From Pseudomonas hormoni (GTDB taxonomy: Bacteria > Pseudomonadota > Gammaproteobacteria > Pseudomonadales > Pseudomonadaceae): DNA of 64,000 nt. Shown in pieces: positions 36,785 through 46,338 of this stretch (its first letter is position 1; every line of letters begins with the position of its first letter). The stretch lies in the NCBI RefSeq assembly GCF_018502625.1, contig NZ_CP075566.1, positions 6,203,001 through 6,267,000 on the forward strand, read 5' to 3'. A program made the position numbers and the translations under genes. The notes below the pieces were generated by a model. That model worked only from the letters and a program-made list of their open reading frames with translations. It made no database searches and was not told the origin of the DNA.

Positions 36785-37846
36785 TTGCGGGTTCTGCTGA
36801 TCAAGACTTCTTCGCTGGGCGACGTGATTCATGCGTTGCCGGCGCTGACCGACGCGGCCCGGGCGATTCCCGGCATCACGTTCGACTGGGTGGTGGAAGA
36901 AGGTTTCGCCGAGATCCCGACCTGGCACCCGGCCGTGGGCAAGGTGATTCCGGTGGCGATCCGTCGCTGGCGCAAGAACATCTGGCAGACCATCAAGAGT
37001 GGCGAGTGGAAGCGCTTCAAGCAAAGCCTTCGCGCCACGAAATATGATCTGGTGATTGACGCACAGGGCCTGTTGAAAAGCGCCTTGCTGACCCGCTACG
37101 TCAAGGCGCCGGTGGCGGGCCTCGATAAAAGTTCGGCACGGGAGCCGATCGCCGCGCGTTTTTATGATCGGCGGCTGGCGGTTGCCCGCGGCCAGCACGC
37201 GGTTGAGCGAGTGCGTCAGTTGTTCGCCATCGCCCTGGGCTACGACCTGCCCAAAGGTCTGGGCGACTACGGCCTGAACGTCGAGCGCCTGGTGGAATTG
37301 CCGCGCAAGAACCCTTACGTGCTGTTCCTGCACGGCACCACGTGGGACACCAAACACTGGCCCGAAGCCTACTGGCGCGAGCTGGCCGAGCGCGTCGGCT
37401 ACCTGGGTGTCGGCGTGAAGCTGGCATGGGGCAATCCGGCGGAGAAAGCCCGGGCCGAGCGCATCGCCAAGGACATGCGGCATGTCGAAGTGCTGCCCAA
37501 ACTGAATCTGGCGGGCATCGGCAAAGTGCTGGCCGGTGCGCAGGCGTGCGTGGCGGTGGACACCGGTCTTGGTCACCTTGCCGCTGCACTGGATGTGCCG
37601 ACGCTGTCGCTGTTCGGCCCGACCAACCCGGGCCTGACCGGCGCGTATGGCAAGGCGCAGATCCACATCGCCAGCGATTTCCCCTGCGCACCGTGCCTGC
37701 AAAAAAAATGCACCTATCAACCGACGGCCGAAGATGCCCGCCGGTTCGACCTGAAACGCGAGTGGCCGCTGTGCTTCACGCGTCTGAATCCCGAGCGTGT
37801 CGCGACCCGACTGAGCACGTTGTTACTGGCTGAGGAGCTGCGCTGA
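36785..37846 (+). CDS. waaC: LPS heptosyltransferase I
   Basis: A 353-residue GT9 enzyme that adds the first heptose to Kdo. The N-terminus RVLLIKTSSLGDVIHALPAL and the motif AVDTGLGHLAAALDVP are diagnostic. The start is a TTG at 36785, fixed by the conserved N-terminus and the preceding stop. An uncommon start directly behind waaF suggests translation depends on coupling. The stop shares one base with waaG. Confidence 0.95.
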   Translation: MRVLLIKTSSLGDVIHALPALTDAARAIPGITFDWVVEEGFAEIPTWHPAVGKVIPVAIRRWRKNIWQTIKSGEWKRFKQSLRATKYDLVIDAQGLLKSALLTRYVKAPVAGLDKSSAREPIAARFYDRRLAVARGQHAVERVRQLFAIALGYDLPKGLGDYGLNVERLVELPRKNPYVLFLHGTTWDTKHWPEAYWRELAERVGYLGVGVKLAWGNPAEKARAERIAKDMRHVEVLPKLNLAGIGKVLAGAQACVAVDTGLGHLAAALDVPTLSLFGPTNPGLTGAYGKAQIHIASDFPCAPCLQKKCTYQPTAEDARRFDLKREWPLCFTRLNPERVATRLSTLLLAEELR

Positions 37847-38967
37847 TGCAATTGGCATTCGTCTTGTACAAGTACTTTCCATTCGGGGGCTTGCAGCGCG
37901 ATTTCATGCGCATTGCCCTGGAATGTCAGCAGCGCGGTCATCAGATTCGTGTCTACACGCTGATCTGGGAAGGTGACATTCCGCCAGGTTTCGAAGTGCT
38001 GGTTGCGCCGGTCAAGGCGTTCTTCAATCATCGCCGCAACGAGAAGCTCAGCGAGTGGATGGAGGCCGATCTGGCCAAACGCCCGGTGGATCGCCTGATT
38101 GGTTTTAACAAGATGCCGGGTCTGGACGTTTACTACGCTGCCGACGGTTGTTTCGAAGACAAGGCGCAAAACCTGCGCAACTCGCTGTACCGTCGCTGGG
38201 GCCGCTACCGGCACTTCGCCGAGTACGAGCGCGCGGTGTTCGCCAGGGACGCCAAGACTGAAGTGTTGATGATCTCGGAAGTCCAGCAGCCGCTGTTCAT
38301 CAAGCATTACGACACGCCGCTGGAGCGCTTCCATTTGCTGCCGCCGGGCATCTCTCAGGACCGCCGCGCGCCGGCCAATGCCGCCGAGATCCGCGCCGAA
38401 TTCCGTCGTGAGTTCAACCTGAAAGACGATGACCTGTTGCTGGTGCAGATCGGCTCCGGGTTCAAGACCAAAGGCGTGGATCGCAGCCTCAAGGCGCTGG
38501 CCGCGTTGCCCGCTGATCTGAAGAAACGCACCCGGCTGTTTGTAATTGGCCAGGATGACCCCAAATTGTTCCAGATGCAGAGCGCCACGTTGGGGCTCGG
38601 CGACAACGTGACGTTCCTCAAGGGCCGCAGCGATATCCCGCGTTTCCTGCTCGGGGCCGATCTGTTGATCCACCCGGCGTACAACGAAAACACCGGGACC
38701 GTGTTGCTCGAAGCCCTGGTGGCCGGGTTGCCGGTGCTGGTGAGTGCGGTCTGCGGTTATGCCCATTACATCGCCGAGGCCGACGCGGGTCTGGTGCTGG
38801 ATGAACCCTTCGATCAGGCGCAACTGACGCAATACCTGACCGGCATGTTGAACGACACCAATGCACGAGCGGCCTGGAGCCGCAACGGTCTGGCCTTCGC
38901 CGAGACGGCCGACCTCTACAGCATGCCGCAACACGCGGCCGATGTGATTCTGGCGGAGCACGCTTAA
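37846..38967 (+). CDS. waaG: LPS core glycosyltransferase WaaG
   Basis: A 373-residue GT4 enzyme that adds the first outer-core hexose to heptose II. Signatures are LAFVLYKYFPFGGLQRDFMR at the start, the donor loop GSGFKTKGVDRSL and the EX7E-type region ENTGTVLLEALVAGLPVLVS. In Pseudomonas this residue is reported as galactosamine rather than glucose, so donor specificity should not be assumed from E. coli. It overlaps waaC by 1 nt and waaP by 1 nt. Confidence 0.94.
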   Translation: MQLAFVLYKYFPFGGLQRDFMRIALECQQRGHQIRVYTLIWEGDIPPGFEVLVAPVKAFFNHRRNEKLSEWMEADLAKRPVDRLIGFNKMPGLDVYYAADGCFEDKAQNLRNSLYRRWGRYRHFAEYERAVFARDAKTEVLMISEVQQPLFIKHYDTPLERFHLLPPGISQDRRAPANAAEIRAEFRREFNLKDDDLLLVQIGSGFKTKGVDRSLKALAALPADLKKRTRLFVIGQDDPKLFQMQSATLGLGDNVTFLKGRSDIPRFLLGADLLIHPAYNENTGTVLLEALVAGLPVLVSAVCGYAHYIAEADAGLVLDEPFDQAQLTQYLTGMLNDTNARAAWSRNGLAFAETADLYSMPQHAADVILAEHA

Positions 38968-39773
38968 TGAAGTTGATGCTGGCTGAACCGTTCAAGAGCC
39001 TTTGGGCCGGACGCGATCCATTCGCCGAGGTCGAAGGGCTTCAAGGCGAGGTGTACCGCGAGCTGGAAGCCCGCCGCACGTTGCGCACCGAGGTGAACGG
39101 CAACGGGTTTTTCGTGAAGATCCACCGGGGCATTGGCTGGGGCGAGATCTTCAAAAACCTGCTGACGGCCAAGTTGCCGGTGCTCGGCGCGGGTCAGGAA
39201 TGGAAAGCCATTCAACGCCTGCAGGAAGTCGGCGTGCCGACCATGACCGCCGTGGCTTATGGCGAGAAGGGCAGCAACCCGGCGGATCAGCATTCGTTCA
39301 TCGTCACTGAAGAACTGGCACCGACCGTCAGCCTCGAAGACTTCAGCATCGACTGGATCAAGAACCCGCCGGAGCCAAAACTCAAGCGTGCGCTGATCGC
39401 CGAAGTCGCGCGCATGACCGGCATGATGCACCGCGCCGGGGTCAACCACCGCGACTGCTACATCTGCCACTTCCTGCTGCACACCGACAAACCGGTGACG
39501 GCTGACGATTTCAAGCTTTCGGTGATCGACCTGCACCGCGCCCAGACCCGCCCGGCGATCACCCAACGCTGGCGCAACAAGGATCTGGCGGCACTGTACT
39601 TTTCGGCCCTGGACATCGGCCTGACTCAACGCGACAAACTGAGATTCCTCAAAGGTTATTTCCAGCAGCCCCTGCGCCAGATCCTCGGCGAAGAAGCCGG
39701 GTTGCTCGCCTGGCTTGAGGGCAAGGCCAGCAAACTCTACGACCGTAAACAGCGATACGGGGATGCGCTCTGA
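38967..39773 (+). CDS. waaP: LPS core heptose(I) kinase WaaP
   Basis: A 268-residue eukaryotic-kinase-like enzyme that phosphorylates heptose I. In P. aeruginosa this is essential for LPS export. The catalytic loop NHRDCYICHFLL and metal-binding VIDLHRAQ are visible, and the ATP-lysine region is GFFVKIHRGIGW. The length is standard. It is the first of a string of kinase-like genes here. Confidence 0.95.
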   Translation: MKLMLAEPFKSLWAGRDPFAEVEGLQGEVYRELEARRTLRTEVNGNGFFVKIHRGIGWGEIFKNLLTAKLPVLGAGQEWKAIQRLQEVGVPTMTAVAYGEKGSNPADQHSFIVTEELAPTVSLEDFSIDWIKNPPEPKLKRALIAEVARMTGMMHRAGVNHRDCYICHFLLHTDKPVTADDFKLSVIDLHRAQTRPAITQRWRNKDLAALYFSALDIGLTQRDKLRFLKGYFQQPLRQILGEEAGLLAWLEGKASKLYDRKQRYGDAL

Positions 39774-40507
39774 TGTCGGGCTGGAAACTGGAACCTGCTT
39801 ACAGCGATCTGGCCGACGATTTCGGCAGCCTTGAGGCAGTGTTTGCCCTTCAGGGCGAGCAGGTGACCCTCGACCCGTTGTCCGAGGTCGTGCGCGTCAA
39901 GCGCAATGGCGTCAACTATTACGTCAAGCGCTACGTGGGCGCTGGCAAGGGCTTGCGCCGCTACCTCGGCAAGCCGCGAGTGAAAATGGAATGGCAGAAC
40001 CTCAAGCGCTTTGCCAAGTGGGGCATTCCCACGGCGGAAGTGGTGGCCTGGGGGCTTGAGCGGCGCGGTGCAGCCTACGCTCGCGGGGCGATGATCACCC
40101 GTGAACTGCCGAATACCGAGGACCTGAATGCTCTGGCTGAGCGGCGTGACCCGAAACTGAGGGATCGTGCCTGGGTCGATCACATCAGTCGGCAACTGGC
40201 CGGTTACACCCGGATCATGCACGACAATCGCTTCACCCATAACGATTTGAAGTGGCGCAACCTGCTGGTCGACGATGAGGCGCGACTGTTCCTGATCGAC
40301 TGCCCCAACGGTGATTTCTGGAGCGGTTTCTGGCTCAAGTACCGCATCACCAAGGATCTGGCGTGTCTGGACAAGGTCGCCAAATATCACCTGTCGGCTA
40401 CCCAGCGCCTGCGCTTTTACCTGCAATACCGCCAACGGGCGCGGCTCAATGCTGCCGATAAAAAACGGATCCGGCACGTGGTGAGATTTTTCGAGGGACG
40501 CGAATGA
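39773..40507 (+). CDS. wapP: InaA-type LPS core kinase (WapP position)
   Basis: A 244-residue kinase-like protein with nucleotide-binding lysine in VNYYVKRYVGAGKG, catalytic loop THNDLKWRNLLV and metal motif LIDCPNGD. It belongs to the lipopolysaccharide kinase InaA family and probably phosphorylates a second core heptose site. The symbol is given from gene order (PA5008 in P. aeruginosa) and is less certain than the family. It overlaps waaP by 1 nt and the next gene by 4 nt. Confidence 0.82.
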   Translation: MSGWKLEPAYSDLADDFGSLEAVFALQGEQVTLDPLSEVVRVKRNGVNYYVKRYVGAGKGLRRYLGKPRVKMEWQNLKRFAKWGIPTAEVVAWGLERRGAAYARGAMITRELPNTEDLNALAERRDPKLRDRAWVDHISRQLAGYTRIMHDNRFTHNDLKWRNLLVDDEARLFLIDCPNGDFWSGFWLKYRITKDLACLDKVAKYHLSATQRLRFYLQYRQRARLNAADKKRIRHVVRFFEGRE

Positions 40508-41256
40508 CTGATTTTCTGGCCGCTGAAGACCGTGCGCTACTGGAGCGCCACGGCCTCGGCACCTTCGATGCACTGTGGGCCAGACAGCTTGAGGCTGTGG
40601 ATGAGCCCAACACCGCACGCGGTGGCTGGAGCAGCGTGTTTCGGCTGGATCTTGAAGGTCACGGCTTCTACCTCAAGCGCCAAAGTAACTACCAGATGCG
40701 CACCTTGCACGCGCCCTTCGGCGAGCCGAGTTTTGCCCGGGAATTTCGCAACATCAGCCGTTATGAAAAGCTCGGCATTCCGGCGCTGAAGGCAGCGTTT
40801 TTCGGTGAGCGCAAGGTCGACGGCGAAGTCCGGGCGATTTTGCTGACCCGCGCGCTGGACGGCTGGGATGACCTGGATTCGCTGTTGCAGCGCTGGTCGG
40901 ACCTGGGCCCGGCGCAGCACTCGGCCATTTTGCAGGCGTGCGGGCAACTGGCTCGGCGCCTGCACGGCGCGCGTCAGGTCCATGGCTGCTTCTACCCCAA
41001 ACACATTTTTCTCCAGGCCACGGGCGACGGTTACATGGCCCAGCTCATCGACCTGGAAAAAACCCGACCGTTGCTGTTCGGTCAGCGTGATCGGATCAAG
41101 GATCTGGAGCCGTTGACACGGCGGTCGCCCCAGTGGAGTGATGCGCAACTGCGCGAGTTGTTGGCCGTCTACCTGGACCAGCCGCAGGACAGTTTGCTGA
41201 TCGACAACTGGCTGACGCGATTGACCGCGCGGCGCAGTTACAAGAGGGCGAACTGA
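40504..41256 (+). CDS. wapQ: InaA-type LPS core kinase (WapQ position)
   Basis: A 250-residue kinase-like protein. The lysine region is GFYLKRQSNYQMRT, and the metal motif LIDLEKTRP is present. The catalytic loop is altered to VHGCFYPKHIFLQ: the usual HxD aspartate is replaced by cysteine, with glycine between. This may mean a changed mechanism. It overlaps its neighbours by 4 and 1 nt. The symbol is from position (PA5007). Confidence 0.78.
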   Translation: MTDFLAAEDRALLERHGLGTFDALWARQLEAVDEPNTARGGWSSVFRLDLEGHGFYLKRQSNYQMRTLHAPFGEPSFAREFRNISRYEKLGIPALKAAFFGERKVDGEVRAILLTRALDGWDDLDSLLQRWSDLGPAQHSAILQACGQLARRLHGARQVHGCFYPKHIFLQATGDGYMAQLIDLEKTRPLLFGQRDRIKDLEPLTRRSPQWSDAQLRELLAVYLDQPQDSLLIDNWLTRLTARRSYKRAN

Positions 41257-42707
41257 TGCGTTTGTCCGAACTGAAAGAGGCGGGTCGCCAACCGCGTCTG
41301 CCGCTGAGTATTTCGCTGGCCGATGCCGCCGGGTCTGCCGAGTTGCAGTTGTTGAGCCTGTTGCGGGTGCTGCCAGGCCAGCGCTATGTCGGCGCCGGTG
41401 TCTGGCGTGGTCGGCCGGTGTTGGCCAAGTTGTTGGTCGGCAGCAAAGCGGCGCGGCATTTTCAGCGTGAGCTGGACGGCGTGCGTTTGCTTGCCGCCCA
41501 GGGGTTGACCACGCCGCAGCTGTTGGCTGATGGCTTGAAGGACGGCGAGGGTGGCTGGTTGCTGTTCGATTTCCTTGAGGGTGCCGAAAGCCTGGGGGAT
41601 ACCTGGAAACTGGTCGAGCATTTGCCGGTGCTCGCGGATGGGCAGGGGGCCGTGTTGGCCGAAGCGCTGGGCGCGATCGGCCAGATGCACCGCAAAGGGC
41701 TGTGGCAGGAAGACCTGCACCTGGACAACCTGCTGCGCCAGGGCGGCCGACTGTATTTGATCGACGGTGCCGGGATCTGCACCGAAACCCCAGGCCAACC
41801 GCTATCGCGGCAGAAAGTCCTGGAAAACCTCGGGGTGTTTTTTGCCCAGTTGCCCAAGTCGCTGGAACCCTTCACCGAAGAATTGCTGGTGTATTACCTC
41901 CTGAGCAATGGCGAACATGCCTTGCCGATGGAGGCGTTGCAGAAGCAGATCGACAAGGTACGCAGTTGGCGCCTCAAGGATTTCCTGATCAAGGTCGGCC
42001 GCGAATGCACGCTGTTCAGCGTGCAGCGCGGGGCGTTCGGTTTGCGGGCGATTCGCCGCGAAGAAGAAGCGGCGATGCTGCCGGTGCTGGAGCAGGCCGA
42101 TGCGTTGCTCGATCAGGGCCATCTGTACAAGACCGGCGGCGCGGCGAGCGTCGGAAAAGTCGAGGTGGCTGGTCGTACGCTGGTGATCAAGCGCTACAAC
42201 ATCAAAGGGTTCGCCCACTGGCTCAAACGCTTCTGGCGCCCGAGCCGTGCCTGGCATTCCTGGCGCGAAGGCAATCGATTGGCGTTCCTGGGTATTGCCA
42301 CGCCGAAACCGTTGGCGGTACTGGAAAAGCGTTTTCTCTGGTTGCGCAGCCGGGCTTATCTGGTGACGGAGCACTTGCCGGGGCCGGACATCATCGAACG
42401 GTTCGCGCCGTACGTTGACAGCGGTCAAGCGCCCGAAGCCGAGCTGGTGGCGCTGGATCATCTGTTTGCGGAGCTGATTCGCGAGCGGATCAGTCACGGC
42501 GACTTCAAGGGCCACAACCTGTTCTGGCAAGAGGATCGCTGGGCGCTGATCGATCTGGATGCGATGCGCCAGCATGGCTCGCTCGGCAGCTTCGCCCCGG
42601 CGTATGCGCGGGATCGGGCGCGGTTCATGCGTAACTGGCCTGAGAGCAGTGCGTTGCATCAGGTTATTGATCAGCGTTTGCCCAAAGACATCTCTGGCGC
42701 TTCCTGA
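41256..42707 (+). CDS. Tandem-kinase LPS core protein (PA5006-like)
   Basis: A 483-residue protein made of two kinase-like domains. The first (to ~220) has a degenerate loop WQEDLHLDNLL with LIDGAGIC. The second (~280-480) has SHGDFKGHNLFW and LIDLDAM plus a lysine in TLVIKRYNIKGF. The second domain looks complete, while the first retains HxDN-like residues. It probably phosphorylates the LPS core, but the acceptor is unknown. It closes the first part of the waa operon and is followed by a REP pair. Confidence 0.78.
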   Translation: MRLSELKEAGRQPRLPLSISLADAAGSAELQLLSLLRVLPGQRYVGAGVWRGRPVLAKLLVGSKAARHFQRELDGVRLLAAQGLTTPQLLADGLKDGEGGWLLFDFLEGAESLGDTWKLVEHLPVLADGQGAVLAEALGAIGQMHRKGLWQEDLHLDNLLRQGGRLYLIDGAGICTETPGQPLSRQKVLENLGVFFAQLPKSLEPFTEELLVYYLLSNGEHALPMEALQKQIDKVRSWRLKDFLIKVGRECTLFSVQRGAFGLRAIRREEEAAMLPVLEQADALLDQGHLYKTGGAASVGKVEVAGRTLVIKRYNIKGFAHWLKRFWRPSRAWHSWREGNRLAFLGIATPKPLAVLEKRFLWLRSRAYLVTEHLPGPDIIERFAPYVDSGQAPEAELVALDHLFAELIRERISHGDFKGHNLFWQEDRWALIDLDAMRQHGSLGSFAPAYARDRARFMRNWPESSALHQVIDQRLPKDISGAS

Positions 42708-42724
42708 ATCGGGTCTCCAACCCT

Positions 42725-42810
42725 ATCGCGAGCAGGCTCGCTCCCACACTGATCCGGGGCGTACGCAGATTATGCGCAAAGCCCGGAAACTGTGGGAGCG
42801 GGCTTGGTCT
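42725..42810. repeat. REP pair, partly decayed
   Basis: TCGCGAGCAGGCTCGCTCCC and, inverted, CTGTGGGAGCGGGCTTGG. The second copy is truncated or diverged at its far end. Confidence 0.7.
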
Positions 42811-42958
42811 GGGCGGCATTCCGACGATTGCGTCAGGCCAGTCACCCGAGATTAAGGGACAAGTTCTTATGAAATGTCCTACATGATCTCCAGACCCCAT
42901 GAACTGTGCCCTGAATAGTCGCGATGCTAGTTTGCCTGACGACCTCGGAGGGCAGATC

Positions 42959-43294
42959 TTGACTATAAAAGCAGCAGTTATGCTGGGCGCATGCTCATTG
43001 GCACTCTCCGGCTGCGGGACCGCTGTCACGGTCCTGCAGAATGACGAAGACGCCGCTCGCGGTCTCAGAAAGCAAAAAACCTACTGCCAGTCCATCCCGC
43101 GTATCTACAGCGGCCTGGCCTACGATTTTTGTGTGTTGAATGCCCCGCCGGACCCCACGGGCGTTCTCGTACCGCTGGTCCTGCTGGATCTGGCGCTGTC
43201 AGGTGCGCTGGATACCGTTTCCCTGCCCTACACGATTTACCGACAAGGGGTGGATGGCAATATCCGGATCTACTGGCGGGCGAGCCGCGGATAG
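42959..43294 (+). CDS. YceK/DUF1375-like lipoprotein
   Basis: A 111-residue predicted lipoprotein with a short basic start, hydrophobic core and lipobox LSGC (AAVMLGACSLALSGCG). The body (YSGLAYDFCVLNAPP, LDLALSGALDTVSLPYTIYRQ) matches the YceK pattern of small outer-membrane lipoproteins. The TTG at 42959 is chosen because GGAGGG lies 6-7 nt before it and it gives a proper signal peptide; an in-frame ATG at 42986 is an alternative. The function is unknown. Its location inside the LPS cluster may be chance. Confidence 0.7.
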   Translation: MTIKAAVMLGACSLALSGCGTAVTVLQNDEDAARGLRKQKTYCQSIPRIYSGLAYDFCVLNAPPDPTGVLVPLVLLDLALSGALDTVSLPYTIYRQGVDGNIRIYWRASRG

Positions 43295-43345
43295 TCCGCG
43301 GTTTCGTCGTCGAGCCGGCCATCATTGCGCCGCTGATAACCGTAG

Positions 43346-43374
43346 GGTCATTCCTGCCATGTTTAAGCTATAAT
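43346..43374 (+). promoter_or_regulatory. Probable promoter of the wapO operon
   Basis: A perfect TATAAT (43369-43374) stands about 90 nt before the wapO start. No good -35 box is visible 16-18 nt upstream. A very similar block (GCTAATATCCCGCCCTT) precedes hldE (56268-56284), against GCTATAATCCCGCCCTT here, suggesting shared promoter design. Confidence 0.45.
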
Positions 43375-43466
43375 CCCGCCCTTTAGCTGTCTCTCGCCCA
43401 CTTGCGAGGGCACATTCATTTTGAGGCGCCTTGCGCCTGCATGCAGACTAAAGAGGCTAGACCCCT

Positions 43467-45224
43467 GTGGCATTGACGATTCTTGGCCTGTCCGGCGCCC
43501 TTAGCCATGATCCTTCCGCAGCCTTGTACATCGACGGCAAGCTGGTCGCGGCGGCTGAAGAAGAGCGCTTTGTGCGCGATAAACATGCAAAGAACCGCAT
43601 GCCTTACGAATCGGCGAAGTTCTGCCTCGAGCAGGCGGGCATCAAACCGTCCGACGTTGACGTAGTCGCCATTCCGTTCGCGCCGATCAGCCTGTTCGGC
43701 AAGGCGCGCTGGCACTACGCCAAGCGTTACTGGTACGCCCCGGACCGCGCACTTGACGCGATCCTGATGGGTAACCGCCGCTACAAGCGCTACCGCAACA
43801 AGATCGTCTGGTGCCTCGAGCAACTGGGCTTCGATCCGAAGAAGATCAAGATCGAGCCGGTCGAACATCACCTCGCTCACGCCTCCAGCGCTTACCACTG
43901 CTCGGGTTTCAAAGAGAAAACCGCGATCCTCGGGATCGACGGCAAGGGTGAGTACGCCACGACCTTCTTCGGCTACGGCGAAAACGGCAAGATCCACAAG
44001 ATCAAGGAATTCTTCGATCCGGACTCCCTCGGCGGCCTGTACGGTGCGATCACCGAGTTCCTCGGTTTCGAGATGCTCGACGGCGAGTTCAAGGTCATGG
44101 GCATGGCGCCGTACGGCGATGCCAGCAAATACGATTTCTCCCGTCTGGCCTCGTTCGAAAACGGCGAACTGGTGATCAACACCGACTACGCCAACGTCAT
44201 CGGCCTGCGTCGCTATAAAGAGAAGGGCAAGGGTTTCTACTTCTCGCCGAAGCTGATCGAGTGGCTGGGTCCGAAGCGCGAAGGCGACATCGCCGACGAG
44301 CCGTACATCCACTACGCCGCGAGCATGCAAGCGCTGTTCGAGAAGCTGGCGTTGCAGATGATCGACCACTACCTGGGCGACGTGCTCAAGGAAACCGGCA
44401 AGCTGGCCTTCGCCGGCGGCTGCGCGTTGAACGTCAAGCTGAATCAGAAAATCATCGCCCGCGATGACGTCAAGGAACTGTTCGTGCAGCCTGCGTCCGG
44501 CGATGCCGGCACCGCGGTCGGCGCGGCGGCTTATGTGTCTCATGCCCGTGGCGTGCCGGTCGAGAAGATGGAACACGTCTACCTCGGCCCGTCGTACAGC
44601 AACGAAGACGTTCTGGCCGCGTGCGCCCGTCACCCGAGCAAACCGGTCTGGCGCAAGCTCGAGAACATGCCGGAAAACATCGCCAAAATCATGGTCGATG
44701 GCAACCCGGTGGCCTGGTTCCAGGGCCGCATGGAGTTCGGTCCGCGTGCCTTGGGCGGTCGTTCGATCATCGGTTGCCCGAGCGCGACCGGCGTGGCTGA
44801 CCGCATCAACCACCAGATCAAGTTCCGCGAGCGCTGGAGGCCTTTCTGCCCGTCGATGCTCGACACCGTCGCACCGCAGATGATCAAGATCGATCACCCC
44901 GCGCCGTTCATGACGTTCACTTTTGAAGTGGCGGAAGAGTGGAAGACCCGTGTGCCGGAAGTCGTCCACGAAGACGGTACGTCCCGGGCCCAGGTGCTCA
45001 AGCGCGAATACAACCCGCGCTACTACGACATGATGAAGGCACTGGAAGTACTGACCGGAAACGGCGTATCGCTGAACACCTCGCTCAACCGTCGCGGTGA
45101 ACCGATGATCTGCTCGCCGACGGATGCCCTGAACATGTTCTTCGGTTCCGACCTACAGTATCTGATCATGGAAGACATTCTGGTGGTCAAAGAGGGCGCG
45201 GACGCATATGACACGCTCGGCTGA
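43467..45224 (+). CDS. wapO: LPS core carbamoyltransferase WapO
   Basis: A 585-residue NodU/CmcH-type carbamoyltransferase that would place a carbamoyl group on a core heptose, as known for Pseudomonas LPS. The N-terminal Kae1-like half shows GLSGALSHDPSAAL, EHHLAHASSAYHCSGF and LGIDGKGEYATT; the C-terminal half shows RMEFGPRALGGRSIIG. The start is GTG 43467, directly at the conserved ALTILGLSG. It overlaps the next glycosyltransferase by 17 nt. Confidence 0.9.
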   Translation: MALTILGLSGALSHDPSAALYIDGKLVAAAEEERFVRDKHAKNRMPYESAKFCLEQAGIKPSDVDVVAIPFAPISLFGKARWHYAKRYWYAPDRALDAILMGNRRYKRYRNKIVWCLEQLGFDPKKIKIEPVEHHLAHASSAYHCSGFKEKTAILGIDGKGEYATTFFGYGENGKIHKIKEFFDPDSLGGLYGAITEFLGFEMLDGEFKVMGMAPYGDASKYDFSRLASFENGELVINTDYANVIGLRRYKEKGKGFYFSPKLIEWLGPKREGDIADEPYIHYAASMQALFEKLALQMIDHYLGDVLKETGKLAFAGGCALNVKLNQKIIARDDVKELFVQPASGDAGTAVGAAAYVSHARGVPVEKMEHVYLGPSYSNEDVLAACARHPSKPVWRKLENMPENIAKIMVDGNPVAWFQGRMEFGPRALGGRSIIGCPSATGVADRINHQIKFRERWRPFCPSMLDTVAPQMIKIDHPAPFMTFTFEVAEEWKTRVPEVVHEDGTSRAQVLKREYNPRYYDMMKALEVLTGNGVSLNTSLNRRGEPMICSPTDALNMFFGSDLQYLIMEDILVVKEGADAYDTLG

Positions 45225-46338
45225 ACGCCATGTGCTGCAGTTCTGTCACGGCTATGACGGTCCGTTTCTGGACTGCGCCCGGCAGTACGCCAGCCTGTTC
45301 GCGGGGACCGGTTATCGAGTGACCACGGTGTTTCTGACCGGGGTTGCCGATGCCGGCGTTGCCGAGGCCTGCGCCTCCGATGAAGTGCTGTTCATGGAAT
45401 ACAGTTCCAAGGCTATTCGTGGCCTGAAGCTGGGCGCCATCGGCGATCTGCGCAAGATCGCCGCTTCGCGCAATTTCAGTTTCTGCATTGCTCACCGTTT
45501 CAAACCGATCTACATCGCCTTGCTTGGCACTTCGTTGCCGGTGATCGGCGTGCATCACGCGTTTGACGACTACAAGCGCGGCACTCGCAAATTCTTTGTG
45601 AATTTTTTCCGCAAGCGTTTGAGTCTGCTCGGGGTTTCCGATGCCGTGCGCGACGACATGCGCAGTTGCCTGCCGAATTGGCCGGCTGCACGGATTCAGA
45701 CGCTCTACAACCGCATCAATGTGCAAGCCTTGCAGGGCAGTCACGTGTCGGTTCGCGAAGCCCGGGAAACCCTGGGTTTGTCCATGGATGCGTGGATTAT
45801 CGGTAATGTCGGCAGACTGCACCCGGACAAGGACCAGACTACGTTGCTGCACGGATTTGCGGCGGCGTTACCGGGTTTGCCGGCCAACAGCCAGTTGGTG
45901 ATCCTCGGTATCGGTCGACTGGAACAGGATCTCAAGGCCATGGCCCGTGAGCTGGGAATCGGCGACCGCGTGCTGTTCCTCGGTCAGGTACCCGAAGCCC
46001 GTCGTTATTTCCGTGCCTTCGATGTGTTTGCCTTGAGCTCCGATCACGAACCGTTCGGCATGGTGCTGCTGGAGGCCATGGCCGCCGGTGTGCCGTTGCT
46101 CGCGACGGCATGCGGCGGTGCGAAGGAAGTGGTCGAGGGCGTCGGCATTCTGTTCCCGCTGGGCGACGCCGAGCACCTGGCTCAAGGGCTGCAACATCTG
46201 GCCGCGATGGATGATCAGCAGCGCCGCCAGTGTGCCGAGTTGATGCTCGACCGTTTGCGCGAGCGCTTCTCCGACCGCGCGGTGCGCGATGCTTTCTGGC
46301 ATTTGCCCACCGTCACCGAACTGGCGGCGAGGGGTTGA
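45208..46338 (+). CDS. wapH: GT4 glycosyltransferase (WapH-like)
   Basis: A 376-residue GT4 enzyme. The N-terminal acceptor half (RHVLQFCHGYDGPFLDCARQ) and the donor half with GNVGRLHPDKDQ and SSDHEPFGMVLLEAMAAGVP are clear. By position (PA5004) it is likely an outer-core glucosyltransferase. It resembles the glycosyltransferase at 49611 in layout and may share ancestry. The stop shares one base with the next start (TGATG). Confidence 0.82.
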   Translation: MTRSAERHVLQFCHGYDGPFLDCARQYASLFAGTGYRVTTVFLTGVADAGVAEACASDEVLFMEYSSKAIRGLKLGAIGDLRKIAASRNFSFCIAHRFKPIYIALLGTSLPVIGVHHAFDDYKRGTRKFFVNFFRKRLSLLGVSDAVRDDMRSCLPNWPAARIQTLYNRINVQALQGSHVSVREARETLGLSMDAWIIGNVGRLHPDKDQTTLLHGFAAALPGLPANSQLVILGIGRLEQDLKAMARELGIGDRVLFLGQVPEARRYFRAFDVFALSSDHEPFGMVLLEAMAAGVPLLATACGGAKEVVEGVGILFPLGDAEHLAQGLQHLAAMDDQQRRQCAELMLDRLRERFSDRAVRDAFWHLPTVTELAARG

